A stretch of 64,000 bases of DNA from Chloroflexota bacterium (GTDB taxonomy: Bacteria; Chloroflexota; UBA6077; CF-72), in NCBI GenBank assembly GCA_019247515.1, contig JAFAOS010000333.1, positions 1-64,000 on the forward strand. The letters are read 5' to 3'. Each line of letters begins with the position of its first letter. Position 1 is the first letter of the stretch. Below, piece after piece: positions 22,584-31,397 of the stretch. Below the pieces are notes generated by a model that made no database searches, was not told where the DNA came from, and saw nothing but the letters and a program-made list of their open reading frames with translations. Position numbers and translations under genes: made by a program.

Positions 22584-24385
22584 GCCGCGCGAGCCAGGAT
22601 CGACGCGGCGCGCGCCGGAATATGCAGTGCCCTGGTGTCCGAAGCGGCTCCTTCGCGCGACAGGACAACCCGCCAGTCGCCGCCGAACTCGGATGTGGTG
22701 AACGGCGTATCCCCGAAATTGACCAGCAACAGCCGCCGCTCAGCCGCCGACCAGCGCACCACGCTCAGGACGTCGCGCGAGAGGGCGCGAGCCGCCATCC
22801 TCTCGCGTGACTGGTCCATCAGCACCGGGTCCTCGCGGCGTAGCTCGAGCAGCGCCGAGTACCAGGCCAACAGGTCCGAGCCCGGGTGGGTCTCGGCCTC
22901 GCCCAGTCGCAACGTCGACGCTTTAAAGGCGGCCTCCGATTGTGGATCGGGGATGCGTTCGCGGGTGGCCGCATCGGCAAACGCCGAAAACGCTTGGAAC
23001 TCGCGCCGCCGCCCCTCGGTCACCAGTCTCCCCAGTTCCAGATTGTGGTCGGTGAAATACTGAAATGGCGAGGAAGCGCCGAACTCCTGGCCCATGAACA
23101 GCATTGGCGTGAACGGCAAGAACAGCAGCAGCGCCGATGCCGCGGCGAAGCGTTCGATGCCTACCTGGTGATGCAGGCGTTCGCCAAACGCGCGATTGCC
23201 CACCTGGTCATGGTTCTGCAGGACGTACAGGAACTGCCAGGCAGGCTGCTCGCGAGCCGGCGTGCCACGACGCCGTTCACCGTGGCTGCGGAATGTCGCC
23301 TGGCCCTCGTACAGCCAGCCCTGGCTGATACAGCGGGCGACCTCCTCGAGCGTGCCCTCGAAATCGGCGTAATACCCCTCGTGGTCGCCGGCCAGATAGC
23401 GGCGCAGGCTGTGATGAAAGTCGTCGGCATACACGGCGTCGAAGCCGAAGCCGCCCGACTGCACGCTCGTCAGGTAGCGCACGTCGTTCTCGCCCGTCTC
23501 GGCGATCAACACTACGCCTCGATGCGGACCGGCTTCGGCGCGCGCCGCCCGCGTGATCTCGGCCAGAATGTGGCGCGGCGAAGCATCGTGGACGGCATGC
23601 GTGGCGTCCAGGCGCAGGCCGTCGGCGTGGTATTCGCGTACCCAGTAGCGGGCGTTGTCGATCATCATCTCGCGAACACGCGCGCTGTTGGGGCCGTCGT
23701 AGTTGACCGCCTCGCCCCAGGGCGTGTGGTAGCGCGTGGTGAAATAGTCAGGCGCGAAGTCGCGCAGGTAGTTGCCGTCAGGTCCGAAGTGGTTGTAGAC
23801 GACGTCCAGGATGACACCGAGTCCCAGCGCGTGGGCCGCGTCGACGAACCGCTTCAGGGCGATCGGTCCACCGTACGCACGCGAGACGGCGAACAGGTCG
23901 ACCCCGTCGTAGCCCCAGTTGCGATCGCCCGGGAACTCGGCCACCGGCAAAAGCTGGACGGCACTGACGCCCAGCGACTTCAGCCGCGGGAGCTCGCGTG
24001 CGAACGCGTCCAGCGTGCCTTCGGGCGTGAACGTCCCGACATGCGCCTGATAGATGACCAGTCCGTGAATCGGCAGACCACGCCAGCCAGCGTCGCGCCA
24101 CGCGTACGCGTCGGGGTCGACCACCTCGGACGGCCCATGGACTCCCTCAGGCTGGAAGCGTGAGTACGGATCGGGCCGCCTGAGCTCGCCGTTCAGCCAG
24201 TACGCGTAACGCGTACCTTGGCGCGCGCCGGGAACGATGGCTGACCAGACGCCATTCGCATCGCGCTCCAGGGGCGTGCGTTCCGGCGAGGCACCGATCT
24301 CGACCTCGACGGTGCGCGCGGCGGGCGCCCACACTCGAAAGCGCACGCCGCCATCGCTCGGATTGGCTCCCAGCTGGCAGCTCAG
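22580..24385 (-). CDS. treZ: malto-oligosyltrehalose trehalohydrolase TreZ
   Basis: 601 residues if started at CTG 24385. It cleaves the trehalosyl unit made by TreY, releasing trehalose. An N-terminal carbohydrate-binding domain (GVRFRVWAPAARTVEVEI) is followed by the GH13 barrel: VIYQAHVGTFTPEGT, LDVVYNHFGPDGNYL (region I), DGLRLDATHAVHD (region II), VVLIAETGENDVRYL (region III) and FLYVLQNHDQVGNRA (region IV). The conserved N-terminus begins right at the end of the regulator gene, where only CTG (in CTGA, 24382-24385) is available in frame. GTG 24346 would remove conserved residues. Confidence 0.95.
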   Translation of the reverse strand: MSCQLGANPSDGGVRFRVWAPAARTVEVEIGASPERTPLERDANGVWSAIVPGARQGTRYAYWLNGELRRPDPYSRFQPEGVHGPSEVVDPDAYAWRDAGWRGLPIHGLVIYQAHVGTFTPEGTLDAFARELPRLKSLGVSAVQLLPVAEFPGDRNWGYDGVDLFAVSRAYGGPIALKRFVDAAHALGLGVILDVVYNHFGPDGNYLRDFAPDYFTTRYHTPWGEAVNYDGPNSARVREMMIDNARYWVREYHADGLRLDATHAVHDASPRHILAEITRAARAEAGPHRGVVLIAETGENDVRYLTSVQSGGFGFDAVYADDFHHSLRRYLAGDHEGYYADFEGTLEEVARCISQGWLYEGQATFRSHGERRRGTPAREQPAWQFLYVLQNHDQVGNRAFGERLHHQVGIERFAAASALLLFLPFTPMLFMGQEFGASSPFQYFTDHNLELGRLVTEGRRREFQAFSAFADAATRERIPDPQSEAAFKASTLRLGEAETHPGSDLLAWYSALLELRREDPVLMDQSRERMAARALSRDVLSVVRWSAAERRLLLVNFGDTPFTTSEFGGDWRVVLSREGAASDTRALHIPARAASILARAA

Positions 24386-25137
24386 GCAGCCGCCCCGTTG
24401 GCGCCCTCTTCGACGGCCATCTTGTACCCGAAGCCGCGCACCGCCACGATCGCCGGCGCCGCGACAGGTCCATGGGCAAGCTTCACCCGCAGGCGGCGGA
24501 TGTGCACGTCGATGGTCCGCCCGCTGCTGGCGTCCTGGTAGCCCCACACCAGGGTGGCCAGGTCGTCGCGCGACAGGATCTCGTCGGGCCGGCTGGCGAG
24601 CGCCGACACCAGCCGGTACTCAGTCGGCGTGAGCTGGATCGGCTCGCCGCCCAGCGTCACTCGGCGGCGGGAGCGATCGATGATCAGCTCGCCAACTCGG
24701 ATGTGCTCGGGTGGCGACGGGTTGGCCGCCGGCGCACGCGACTGCGACGTGCGGCGCAGGACGGCTTCGACGCGGGCCTCGAGCTCGTAGATATCGAACG
24801 GCTTCGAGATGAAATCGTCGGCGCCGAGCTTCAGTCCGAGGATCGCGTCGCGTTTTTGCGGCGTCGCGCTGCAGATGACGATCGGCACGTCGGCGATGGC
24901 CTTCAAGCCCGAGCACAGCACGAGCCCATCCACGTCCGGCAGCATCAGGTCCAGGATGATCAGGTCAGGGCGCGTCTGCTCCAGCAAGGTCCTGGCGTCG
25001 GCGCCAGTCTCGGCGAGCCACACGCGGTAGCCGCTCGATTCGAGGGCGTCGGTCAAGGTCTGCGCGACCACGTGATCGTCTTCGACCAGCATAATGGTGG
25101 TTGCGCCCGGGCCTTTGGGCTGAATAGCCACGTTCAC
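24382..25137 (-). CDS. OmpR-family response regulator heading the trehalose operon
   Basis: 251 residues from GTG 25137 (GGGGA a few bases upstream; GTG 25131 is an alternative). Receiver (about 12-130: MLVEDDHVV acidic pair, phosphoacceptor in LIILDLMLPD, ISKPFD Lys) followed by a winged helix (about 145-240: IRVGELIIDRSRRRVTLGG, LTPTEYRLVSALASRPDEILSRDDLATLVWGY, DVHIRRLRVKLAHG, RGFGYKM). It overlaps treZ by four bases, so it probably controls or is co-regulated with trehalose synthesis. No kinase is adjacent; osmotic or desiccation stress is a guess from the pathway. Confidence 0.94.
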   Translation of the reverse strand: MNVAIQPKGPGATTIMLVEDDHVVAQTLTDALESSGYRVWLAETGADARTLLEQTRPDLIILDLMLPDVDGLVLCSGLKAIADVPIVICSATPQKRDAILGLKLGADDFISKPFDIYELEARVEAVLRRTSQSRAPAANPSPPEHIRVGELIIDRSRRRVTLGGEPIQLTPTEYRLVSALASRPDEILSRDDLATLVWGYQDASSGRTIDVHIRRLRVKLAHGPVAAPAIVAVRGFGYKMAVEEGANGAAA

Positions 25138-25239
25138 CTCGTCCCCAGCCTGAATTTTGGAGTGTACGCAACCGGCACGGCGGCAAACGACCGTCGGTAC
25201 TCGTAGACAGGCCATTCCCGCAGATTACGTGCCACCCTG

Positions 25240-25985
25240 GCGGGAATACCCCAGAGGGGTCCCATGGGCGCCACACCCGCTCGCGGCACTGAAACTGTTG
25301 CCCCGATCAAGGGTCCTCACCGGACGTGTTGGCGGCAATACCGCAGAGGCGACGATGCGTGCTCCACCTCCGCCCGCGGCGAGAAACCGTTCCCCCATGT
25401 GGGTCGTCACAGACGTGTTGGCAGAAGTACTCCAGAGGGGACCCACTGGTGCCACGCCCGCCCGCGGCGAGAAACCGTTCCCCCATGTGGGTCGTCACAG
25501 ACGTGTTGGCAGAAATACTCCAGAGGGGACCCACTGGTGCCACGCCCGCCCGCGGCAATGAACCGTTCCCCCTGATCAGGGTCGTCACTGGAAGTGTTGG
25601 CGGGAATACCGCAGAGGCGACCATGGGTGCTCCACCTCCGCCCGCGGCGAGAAACCTTTTCCCCGTGGGCGGCGTCGCAAGACGTGTCGACGGGAAGGAT
25701 TACGCAAAGGGAACCCAAGGGCGCCAACCGCCCGCGGCAATGAAACCGTTCCCCCATGTGGGTGGTCACAAGACGTGTTGGCAGGAACACCCAGAGCGGA
25801 CCCACGAGTCCACCCGCTGCGCGGCGAGAAACCGTTCCCCGTGAGGGTCGTCACACGACGTGTCGACGGAAAGGATTACGCCAAGCGGACCCATGGGCGC
25901 CACGCCCGCCCGCGGCACGAGGTCGTTCCTCCCGTGAGGGTCGTCAGCACACGTGCTGACGGACACATTTCGTGAGAGGCGCCCC
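25240..25985. repeat. repeat array 2: about eight tandem, diverged units of 85-95 bp
   Basis: Successive units begin near 25281, 25380, 25468, 25557, 25650, 25740, 25829 and 25919. Each contains a GAAACCGTTCCCC-like start, a short CCCCA/TGGGG-type hairpin, GGGTCGTCAC, an ACGTGTTGGC or ACGTGTCGACGG segment, then CCAGAGGGGACCCA and CGCCCGCCCGCGGC. Differences are spread along the whole unit and there is no unique spacer, so this is not CRISPR. It is the same family as arrays at 12.6 and 45.3 kb. The gap from 25138 to 26131 has no convincing gene; open frames seen here are translated repeats. Confidence 0.92.
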
Positions 25986-26131
25986 CGTGGCGATGGCAGG
26001 CCCACGACCCGCGCCGCGGCGATCTTGCTCTTCCCGTGCGCGCGGTCACGGTCACCCGTCCACGGGGCAGGGGGACGCGGCTGGACTGCACGAGTCCAAA
26101 CCCGTACAACCCGAAACGTGGGAGCGTTGCG

Positions 26132-27421
26132 GTGACCACCGAGGTGGACATTGGCCAGGTTGCCGCCGATGCGCGCCGCGTGCTGCTGGGCAATCGGCAG
26201 CAGGGCATCTCCGAGTGGGGCGGGCGCGCCTACAGCTTCGTCTGCCCCTCGCCGCGCTCCTATCCGTTCCAGTGGTTCTGGGATTCCTGCTTCCACGCCA
26301 TCGCGCTGCTGAGCATCGATGCGGAGCTCGCCAAGCAAGAGCTGCGCTGCTTGCTGCAAGCCGCCCAGCCCGACGGCTTCATCCCTCACATGCTGCTGTG
26401 GGAAAAGGAGGCCCACGCCGCGGCGCTGCTCGACTATTCGATCGTCCTCGCCGACCCGTTCTACACCTCGACCGTCCAGCCGCCCGTACTGGCGCGCGCC
26501 GTCTGGCGCGTCTACCAGGCGACGAAGGACCACGCCTTTCTTCTGGAGGTCCTGCCGCCGACGATGCGCTTCTTTCGCTGGCTCAAGGCCTACCGTGATC
26601 CGGATGACGATCATCTGATCGCCCTCATCCAGCCAGACGAATCGGGGCTGGACGCCAGCCCCAAGTACGACCGCCTCATGAGCCTGGATGACGTGCCGAC
26701 CGAAGGCATCGCCGACGCGCTGATCCACAACATGCAGCGGCTTTTCGGAGCGTACGCGCCACACCGCGAGGACCCCGCACGCCTGCTGGGCCTGGACGTC
26801 TTCAACTGGGAGGACGTCATGGTCAACAGCATCTACGCCGACGGCCTGCAGTGCCTCGGCGGCCTGTGCCGCGAGGCCGGCTACCCACCCGCCGAGGCGG
26901 CCGAGTTCGAACGCCGCGCGCGTCGCGTGCTGGCCTCCCTGGAAGAGAAGTGCTGGGACGAGCGCGCCGGCGTCTTCTGGGACCTCTATGGCTACGAGGA
27001 GTCGCGCGCCCACACGCTCACGTTCACTTCACTGTTCCCACTCGTCATCGATTCGCTCGACCGACACATGGTGTGGCGGCTGGTCGAAGAGCACCTGCTC
27101 AACGAGCATGAGTTCTGGTTGCCCTACCCGATACCCAGCGTCGCCGCCACCGAGCCGAGCTTCGATCCCGACTACCGCTCGCGCGCGATGTGGCGTGGGC
27201 CCACCTGGCTGAACCCGAACTACTACGTGTACTGGGGTCTGCGCGCCCACGGCTACCGGGACGTGGCCACCGAGCTTGCCAAGCGCACCGTTCAGATGAT
27301 CGGCAAAAGCGGGATGCGCGAGTTCTTCAACCCGTACACGGGTGAAGGTTACGGCGCGACCGACTTCGGCTGGACCGCGCTGGTCCTGGACCTGATCCAC
27401 GCCGAGGGCTGGGGGCGTTGA
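26132..27421 (+). CDS. GH63-like glycosidase (mannosylglycerate hydrolase/trehalase-type barrel)
   Basis: 429 residues from GTG 26132, with GGGAG seven bases upstream. It has the (alpha/alpha)6-barrel signatures of GH63: [46 protein letters not shown] (candidate acid Asp), [18 protein letters not shown] and [18 protein letters not shown] (candidate base Glu). Relatives hydrolyse mannosylglycerate, glucosylglycerate or other alpha-glycosides; the exact substrate is open. Its closeness to the trehalose operon suggests compatible-solute turnover. The next gene begins at its stop (TTGA). Confidence 0.85.
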   Translation: MTTEVDIGQVAADARRVLLGNRQQGISEWGGRAYSFVCPSPRSYPFQWFWDSCFHAIALLSIDAELAKQELRCLLQAAQPDGFIPHMLLWEKEAHAAALLDYSIVLADPFYTSTVQPPVLARAVWRVYQATKDHAFLLEVLPPTMRFFRWLKAYRDPDDDHLIALIQPDESGLDASPKYDRLMSLDDVPTEGIADALIHNMQRLFGAYAPHREDPARLLGLDVFNWEDVMVNSIYADGLQCLGGLCREAGYPPAEAAEFERRARRVLASLEEKCWDERAGVFWDLYGYEESRAHTLTFTSLFPLVIDSLDRHMVWRLVEEHLLNEHEFWLPYPIPSVAATEPSFDPDYRSRAMWRGPTWLNPNYYVYWGLRAHGYRDVATELAKRTVQMIGKSGMREFFNPYTGEGYGATDFGWTALVLDLIHAEGWGR

Positions 27422-28329
27422 CCTCGATGGCGCGCGCCGCGATACGGCTCCGACCCGAGGTGGCCGAGGCGCTTGCCAGCGGTCAACCCGTCGTCGCGCT
27501 CGAAAGCACCCTGATCGCCCACGGGCTGCCCCGCCCGGAGAACCTGTCGCTGGCCCACGAGCTCGAAGCCATCGTCCGCGCTGAGGGTGGCGTGCCGGCG
27601 ACGGTCGGCATGGTCCGCGGCGAGCCGGTGGTCGGCCTCGGCGACGCGGAAATCGAGCGCATCGCGCGCGGAACCGATGTACCCAAGCTCAGCGTCCGTG
27701 ACCTGGCTCCGGCGGCGGCGTGCGCCAGCGACGGCGCGACGACCGTCGCCAGCACCGCGCTGCTCGCCAGTCGCGTCGGGGTCCGCGTGTTCGCCACGGG
27801 TGGACTCGGCGGCGTCCACCGCGAGGCGCACGAGACGTACGACGAATCGGCCGACCTGGCCACCCTCGGCCACACGCCGATTGGCGTGGTGTGCGCCGGC
27901 GTGAAGTCGATCCTCGACGTCGGCGCCACGCTCGAGCGACTCGAGACGCTCAGCGTCACGGTGCTCGGCTACCGCACCCGACGCTTTCCCGGGTTTTATC
28001 TGTCGGACAGCGGCTTCGCCGTGGACTGGTGTGTCGACTCCCCCGGCGAAGCCGCCAGCGTGCTGAACGCGCAGCGGCGGCTGCACGACGCCGCCGTGGT
28101 GATCGGCAATCCGGTGCCGCCGGAGGCTCAGCTCGACCCCGAGCTGCACCGGCGCGTGCTCGAGGCCGGTCTCGCGGCGGTGCGCGCGCAAGGTATTGCT
28201 GGCAAGGCCATCACGCCCTTTCTCCTGGACTTCTTCCGTGCGGCGACCGGTGGCGCCAGCGTGCGAGTCAATCTGGGCCTGGTTCGGGCCAACGCCCGAC
28301 TGGCAGCGCAGATCGCCCGAGCGCTGTAG
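27418..28329 (+). CDS. psuG: pseudouridine-5'-phosphate glycosidase
   Basis: 303 residues from TTG 27418 (TTGA overlap with the glycosidase stop) or 300 from ATG 27427. It splits pseudouridine 5'-phosphate into uracil and ribose 5-phosphate. Family motifs: [85 protein letters not shown] and a C-terminal [11 protein letters not shown]. The kinase partner PsuK is not next to it. The glycosidase and short-chain dehydrogenase neighbours share no obvious pathway with it. Confidence 0.95.
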   Translation: MTSMARAAIRLRPEVAEALASGQPVVALESTLIAHGLPRPENLSLAHELEAIVRAEGGVPATVGMVRGEPVVGLGDAEIERIARGTDVPKLSVRDLAPAAACASDGATTVASTALLASRVGVRVFATGGLGGVHREAHETYDESADLATLGHTPIGVVCAGVKSILDVGATLERLETLSVTVLGYRTRRFPGFYLSDSGFAVDWCVDSPGEAASVLNAQRRLHDAAVVIGNPVPPEAQLDPELHRRVLEAGLAAVRAQGIAGKAITPFLLDFFRAATGGASVRVNLGLVRANARLAAQIARAL

Positions 28330-28355
28330 GCGGTCAGCGTACCCTTAGTGAACCT

Positions 28356-29153
28356 ATGGACCTCGAGTTAGCTGGCAAAACCGCGATTGTGACCGGCGGC
28401 AGCCGCGGTATCGGCAAGGCGATCGCCCGGGAGCTCGCCGGTGAGGGAGTCGACGTCGCGATCGTCGCGCGCGCCATGGACGATCTGAAGGCCAGCGCGG
28501 CCGAGCTGGCCGAAGCCACCGGCCGGCGGATCGTGCCCATCGTCGCCGACACGGGTGATGACGCAGCGGTCAAAGCGATGGTCGATCAGGCGGCCACCGA
28601 GCTGGGCCATCTCGACATCCTCGTCAACTGCGCGGCCGCGGTCGGCGGCCAGGGCGCCGTGCCGAAGTTGGCTGGCATCACCGACGACTTGTTCTGGTCC
28701 GACGTCAACGTCAAAGTCATGGGCTACTTGCGCTGCGCGCGCGAGGTCGCCCCGCACATGAGCCGCCAGCACTGGGGCCGCATCATCAACGTCAGCGGTC
28801 TGGCCGCGCGCAGCACCGGCTCGTTCGTCGGCAGCATCCGCAATGTGTCGGTGGTGGCCCTCACGAAAAACCTGGCCGACGAGCTCGGGCCGCAAGGCAT
28901 CAACGTCAGCGTCATCCACCCTGGCCTGACGCGCACCGAAAAAACGCCGGGCGTGGTCGCGGCGCTGGCCGAACGTCAGGGCATCTCTCAGGCCGACGCC
29001 GAAAAGCGCATGGTCAGCAATCTGGTGGGCCGCTGGATCGACGCCCGCGAAATCGCGTACATCGCCACGTTTCTGGCTTCGCCGAAGTCGGTGGCGATCA
29101 ACGGCGACGTCATCGCCGCGGGCGGCGGCGCGCGCGGGTCTATCTACTATTGA
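28356..29153 (+). CDS. SDR-fold protein lacking the usual Tyr-Lys catalytic pair
   Basis: 265 residues. The Rossmann N-terminus is intact (GKTAIVTGGSRGIGKAIA), as are VADTGDD, LDILVNCAAAVGG and the Ser of IINVSG. At the place of YxxxK the sequence reads SFVGSIRNVSVVALTKNL, with neither Tyr nor Lys, so ordinary SDR chemistry is doubtful. It may use other residues or only bind nucleotide. The C-terminus (GGGARGSIYY) is normal in length. It precedes the E1-alpha gene with a TTGA junction and may share an operon with psuG. Confidence 0.88.
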   Translation: MDLELAGKTAIVTGGSRGIGKAIARELAGEGVDVAIVARAMDDLKASAAELAEATGRRIVPIVADTGDDAAVKAMVDQAATELGHLDILVNCAAAVGGQGAVPKLAGITDDLFWSDVNVKVMGYLRCAREVAPHMSRQHWGRIINVSGLAARSTGSFVGSIRNVSVVALTKNLADELGPQGINVSVIHPGLTRTEKTPGVVAALAERQGISQADAEKRMVSNLVGRWIDAREIAYIATFLASPKSVAINGDVIAAGGGARGSIYY

Positions 29154-29176
29154 AGCCTGGCGCCAGGCCCAGACCG

Positions 29177-30199
29177 ATGGCTGAACCTGACCCGGAGCAA
29201 CTGCGCACCGCGTTTCGCTGGATGCTGATCGCGCGCGCCGTCGACGACGTGATGTGGACCCTGCGGCGTCAGGGCAAAGGCCATTTCGTCGTCTCAGCGG
29301 CAGGTCACGAGGCAATCGGCGCAGCCGCCGGCCTGTCCGTCGACCTGGCGCAGGACTTTCTGGCGCCCCACTATCGCGACCTGACCGCGTGCCTGGCCTG
29401 GGGCGCCCAACCGCGCGACGTCATGGCCCACTATTTTGGCCGCGCCGCCGACCCGTTCACCGGCGGTCGCCAGCCCTACGCCCACTGGGGCTCGACGCGG
29501 CTGCGCATCATCTCCCAGGAAGGCCCGCAGCCGAACGTCGTCTCCCACGCGGTCGGCGTGGCGTATGCCAACAAGTATCTGGGCTCGTCCGCGGTGGTGT
29601 GGATCGGCTTCGGCGACGGCGGCGCGCAGAAGGGCGAAGTGCACGAAGCCATGAACTTCGCGGCGATTCACCGCCTGGCGGTGGTGTTCTGCGTGGAGAA
29701 CAACCTGTACACCCAGTCCGTGCCGCTGCGCCTCGAATCGTCGGTACCGAGCCTGGCGGTACGCGCGGCGAGCTATGGCATGCCCGGCGTCTCGGTCGAC
29801 GGGATGGACTTGCTGGAGGTGTTGCCGGCCGCGTCGGAGGCGGTTCGCCGCGCCCGAGCGGGTGAAGGCCCGAGCCTGCTCGAGGCGCGCGCTTATCGCT
29901 ACATGCCCAACACGTCCAACGACGACGACACGCGTTATCGCTCGCGCGAGGAGGTCGCCGAGTGGCGCACGCGGGACCCGATCGCCCGCCTGCGCGGGTT
30001 GCTGATCGAACGGGCAGTCCTGTCCGAAGCCGACGCTGTCAGCCTCGAAGCCGAGGTCCAGGACGAAGTCGCCGAGGCCGCTGCCTGGGCCGAAACCCAA
30101 CCCGACGCCGAGCCCGGCGAGGTCCTGCGCCACACCTGGGCCGAAAGCCAGGTCGGCGCGCAAGCCTGGATGACCGGGGACACCTCTCCGCGCGGGTGA
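29177..30199 (+). CDS. thiamine-dependent 2-oxoacid dehydrogenase E1 alpha-type subunit
   Basis: 340 residues from ATG 29177 (TTG 29150, overlapping the SDR stop, is an alternative). The TPP motif is GFGDGGAQKGEVHEAMNFAAI, ending in VENN. Other family stretches are GHFVVSAAGHEAIGAA, LAPHYRDLTACLAWG, the QPNVVSHAVGVAYANK segment and EARAYRYMPNTSNDDD. E1-alpha normally works with E1-beta and E2; neither is in the window, so the partner is encoded elsewhere or the substrate differs (branched-chain or pyruvate-type complexes, or an acetoin-type enzyme). Confidence 0.9.
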   Translation: MAEPDPEQLRTAFRWMLIARAVDDVMWTLRRQGKGHFVVSAAGHEAIGAAAGLSVDLAQDFLAPHYRDLTACLAWGAQPRDVMAHYFGRAADPFTGGRQPYAHWGSTRLRIISQEGPQPNVVSHAVGVAYANKYLGSSAVVWIGFGDGGAQKGEVHEAMNFAAIHRLAVVFCVENNLYTQSVPLRLESSVPSLAVRAASYGMPGVSVDGMDLLEVLPAASEAVRRARAGEGPSLLEARAYRYMPNTSNDDDTRYRSREEVAEWRTRDPIARLRGLLIERAVLSEADAVSLEAEVQDEVAEAAAWAETQPDAEPGEVLRHTWAESQVGAQAWMTGDTSPRG

Positions 30200-30265
30200 G
30201 GGCTATGGCATCGGCAGTGTCGATGGGTAGGGGAGACCCCTACGACCCCCAGGTGAGTTTGCGTC

Positions 30266-30502
30266 TCAGGCGCCGTCGGCCGGCGCGTCTTCGGCCGAGC
30301 GGCGGACGGGGGTACCCCAGATCAGGTGCAGCGGCCGGCGAACGGGCGGGTCCTGCGTCACCGGCGGCAGCGACGTCATCGCGATGATCTGCTCCAGCCG
30401 TGTCCGTCGATCGCGAGGGTCGCGACGGAACCGGTCGCGACGGATGCGCGGCTCCCATCGGGGTTGATCGTCAAAGTTGTCGAACCAGTCGATCTTCGGC
30501 AC
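30266..30502 (-). CDS. small hypothetical protein, Arg/Asp-rich
   Basis: 78 residues from GTG 30502, 41 bases upstream of no other gene but in line with the hydrolase operon strand. The composition is charged: an acidic-aromatic start (MPKIDWFDNFDDQPRWEP) then an Arg/Asp-rich part. No membrane segment and no family recognised. Good codon use supports it, but it could be spurious. Confidence 0.45.
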   Translation of the reverse strand: MPKIDWFDNFDDQPRWEPRIRRDRFRRDPRDRRTRLEQIIAMTSLPPVTQDPPVRRPLHLIWGTPVRRSAEDAPADGA

Positions 30503-30543
30503 CCGTCTACCAGTCTATCGCGGCGCCCGCCGCCGCACGGCCG

Positions 30544-31368
30544 TTATGGGCTGAGAAATTTCAGCACGTCGTTCGCGAAGCGGTCCGGCTGCTCCACCGG
30601 CACGCCGTGCCCAGTGTTGTCGTACACCAGGAACTTCGCGTTCGGAATCCGGTTCGCCGTGGGAATGCCGGTCTCGTCGAGTCCGTTCACCGGGTCGTTC
30701 CGTCCCCACAGCACCAGCGTGGGTACACGGATGTGCGGCAGCCGTCGCAACGTGTTGTAGCGCTGTCGGGTAATCGGGTTGGTCATGTGCTTCATGACCT
30801 TGGCGAACGCCTCCGGATGCCCGGGCAGGTCGCGCTTGCGAATGAACGCCGCGGCCAGTTCGTCGACCGAGAACACTCCGCCTGAGGCGTCGGCCATCCG
30901 CTGGTAGTGCTCGCGAATCTGCTCCGGCTGCGGCACCTTGAACTCGACCATGTTCTGCAGCGGCCGCGTCGCCGCGCCGCCGCCCGCGACGTTGACCGCC
31001 CGCCGCACGCGCTCGGGGCTCTCGTAGCTGAGCAGCGTCAGGATCCAGCCGCCCATCGAGTGCCCGACGACGTTCGCCTGCTCGATGCCCAGCACGTCCA
31101 TAAACTCGCGGACGTGGTCGACCAGGTAGGCGAACGAGAACTCCTGGTCCAGCACGTCGCCGGTGCCCCAGTTCAGGCAGTCGATGGCCAGCACGCGCAG
31201 GTGCTGCGACAGCGGCGCCATCGCCAGCGACCAGCTTTCGCAGCCAGAGTTCCAGCCGGCGCCGTGAATCAGGATGGTCGGTGTGCCACTTCCAGCGTCC
31301 CAGTAGCGGGTCTTGCCATGGGTCATCTCGGCGAACTTTTCGGTCCAGACTTTCTCGGCGACCGTCAT
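30544..31368 (-). CDS. alpha/beta-fold hydrolase (C-C bond or ester hydrolase type)
   Basis: 274 residues from ATG 31368, preceded by GGAGG at a good distance. Catalytic triad: Ser in VVGHSMGGW, Asp in LWGRNDPVNG and His in DNTGHGVPVEQP. The oxyanion motif is ILIHGAGWN. The general plan resembles MhpC/BphD/HsaD meta-cleavage-product hydrolases, but that substrate is only a guess; esterase or haloperoxidase-like activity is equally possible. The upstream MBL-fold gene on the same strand stops 29 bases before this start. Confidence 0.9.
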   Translation of the reverse strand: MTVAEKVWTEKFAEMTHGKTRYWDAGSGTPTILIHGAGWNSGCESWSLAMAPLSQHLRVLAIDCLNWGTGDVLDQEFSFAYLVDHVREFMDVLGIEQANVVGHSMGGWILTLLSYESPERVRRAVNVAGGGAATRPLQNMVEFKVPQPEQIREHYQRMADASGGVFSVDELAAAFIRKRDLPGHPEAFAKVMKHMTNPITRQRYNTLRRLPHIRVPTLVLWGRNDPVNGLDETGIPTANRIPNAKFLVYDNTGHGVPVEQPDRFANDVLKFLSP

Positions 31369-31397
31369 GTGCCACCCTCCTCGTCGTGCCTTCTGTT

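Noticed and set aside
25240-25985. CRISPR array
   Set aside because: Units are 85-95 bases, diverge along their whole length and have no constant repeat alternating with unique spacers; no cas gene is in the window.
25157-26013. Several 60-250-codon open frames
   Set aside because: All run across array 2 and encode the repeat in different frames on both strands; none extends into unique sequence with a start signal.
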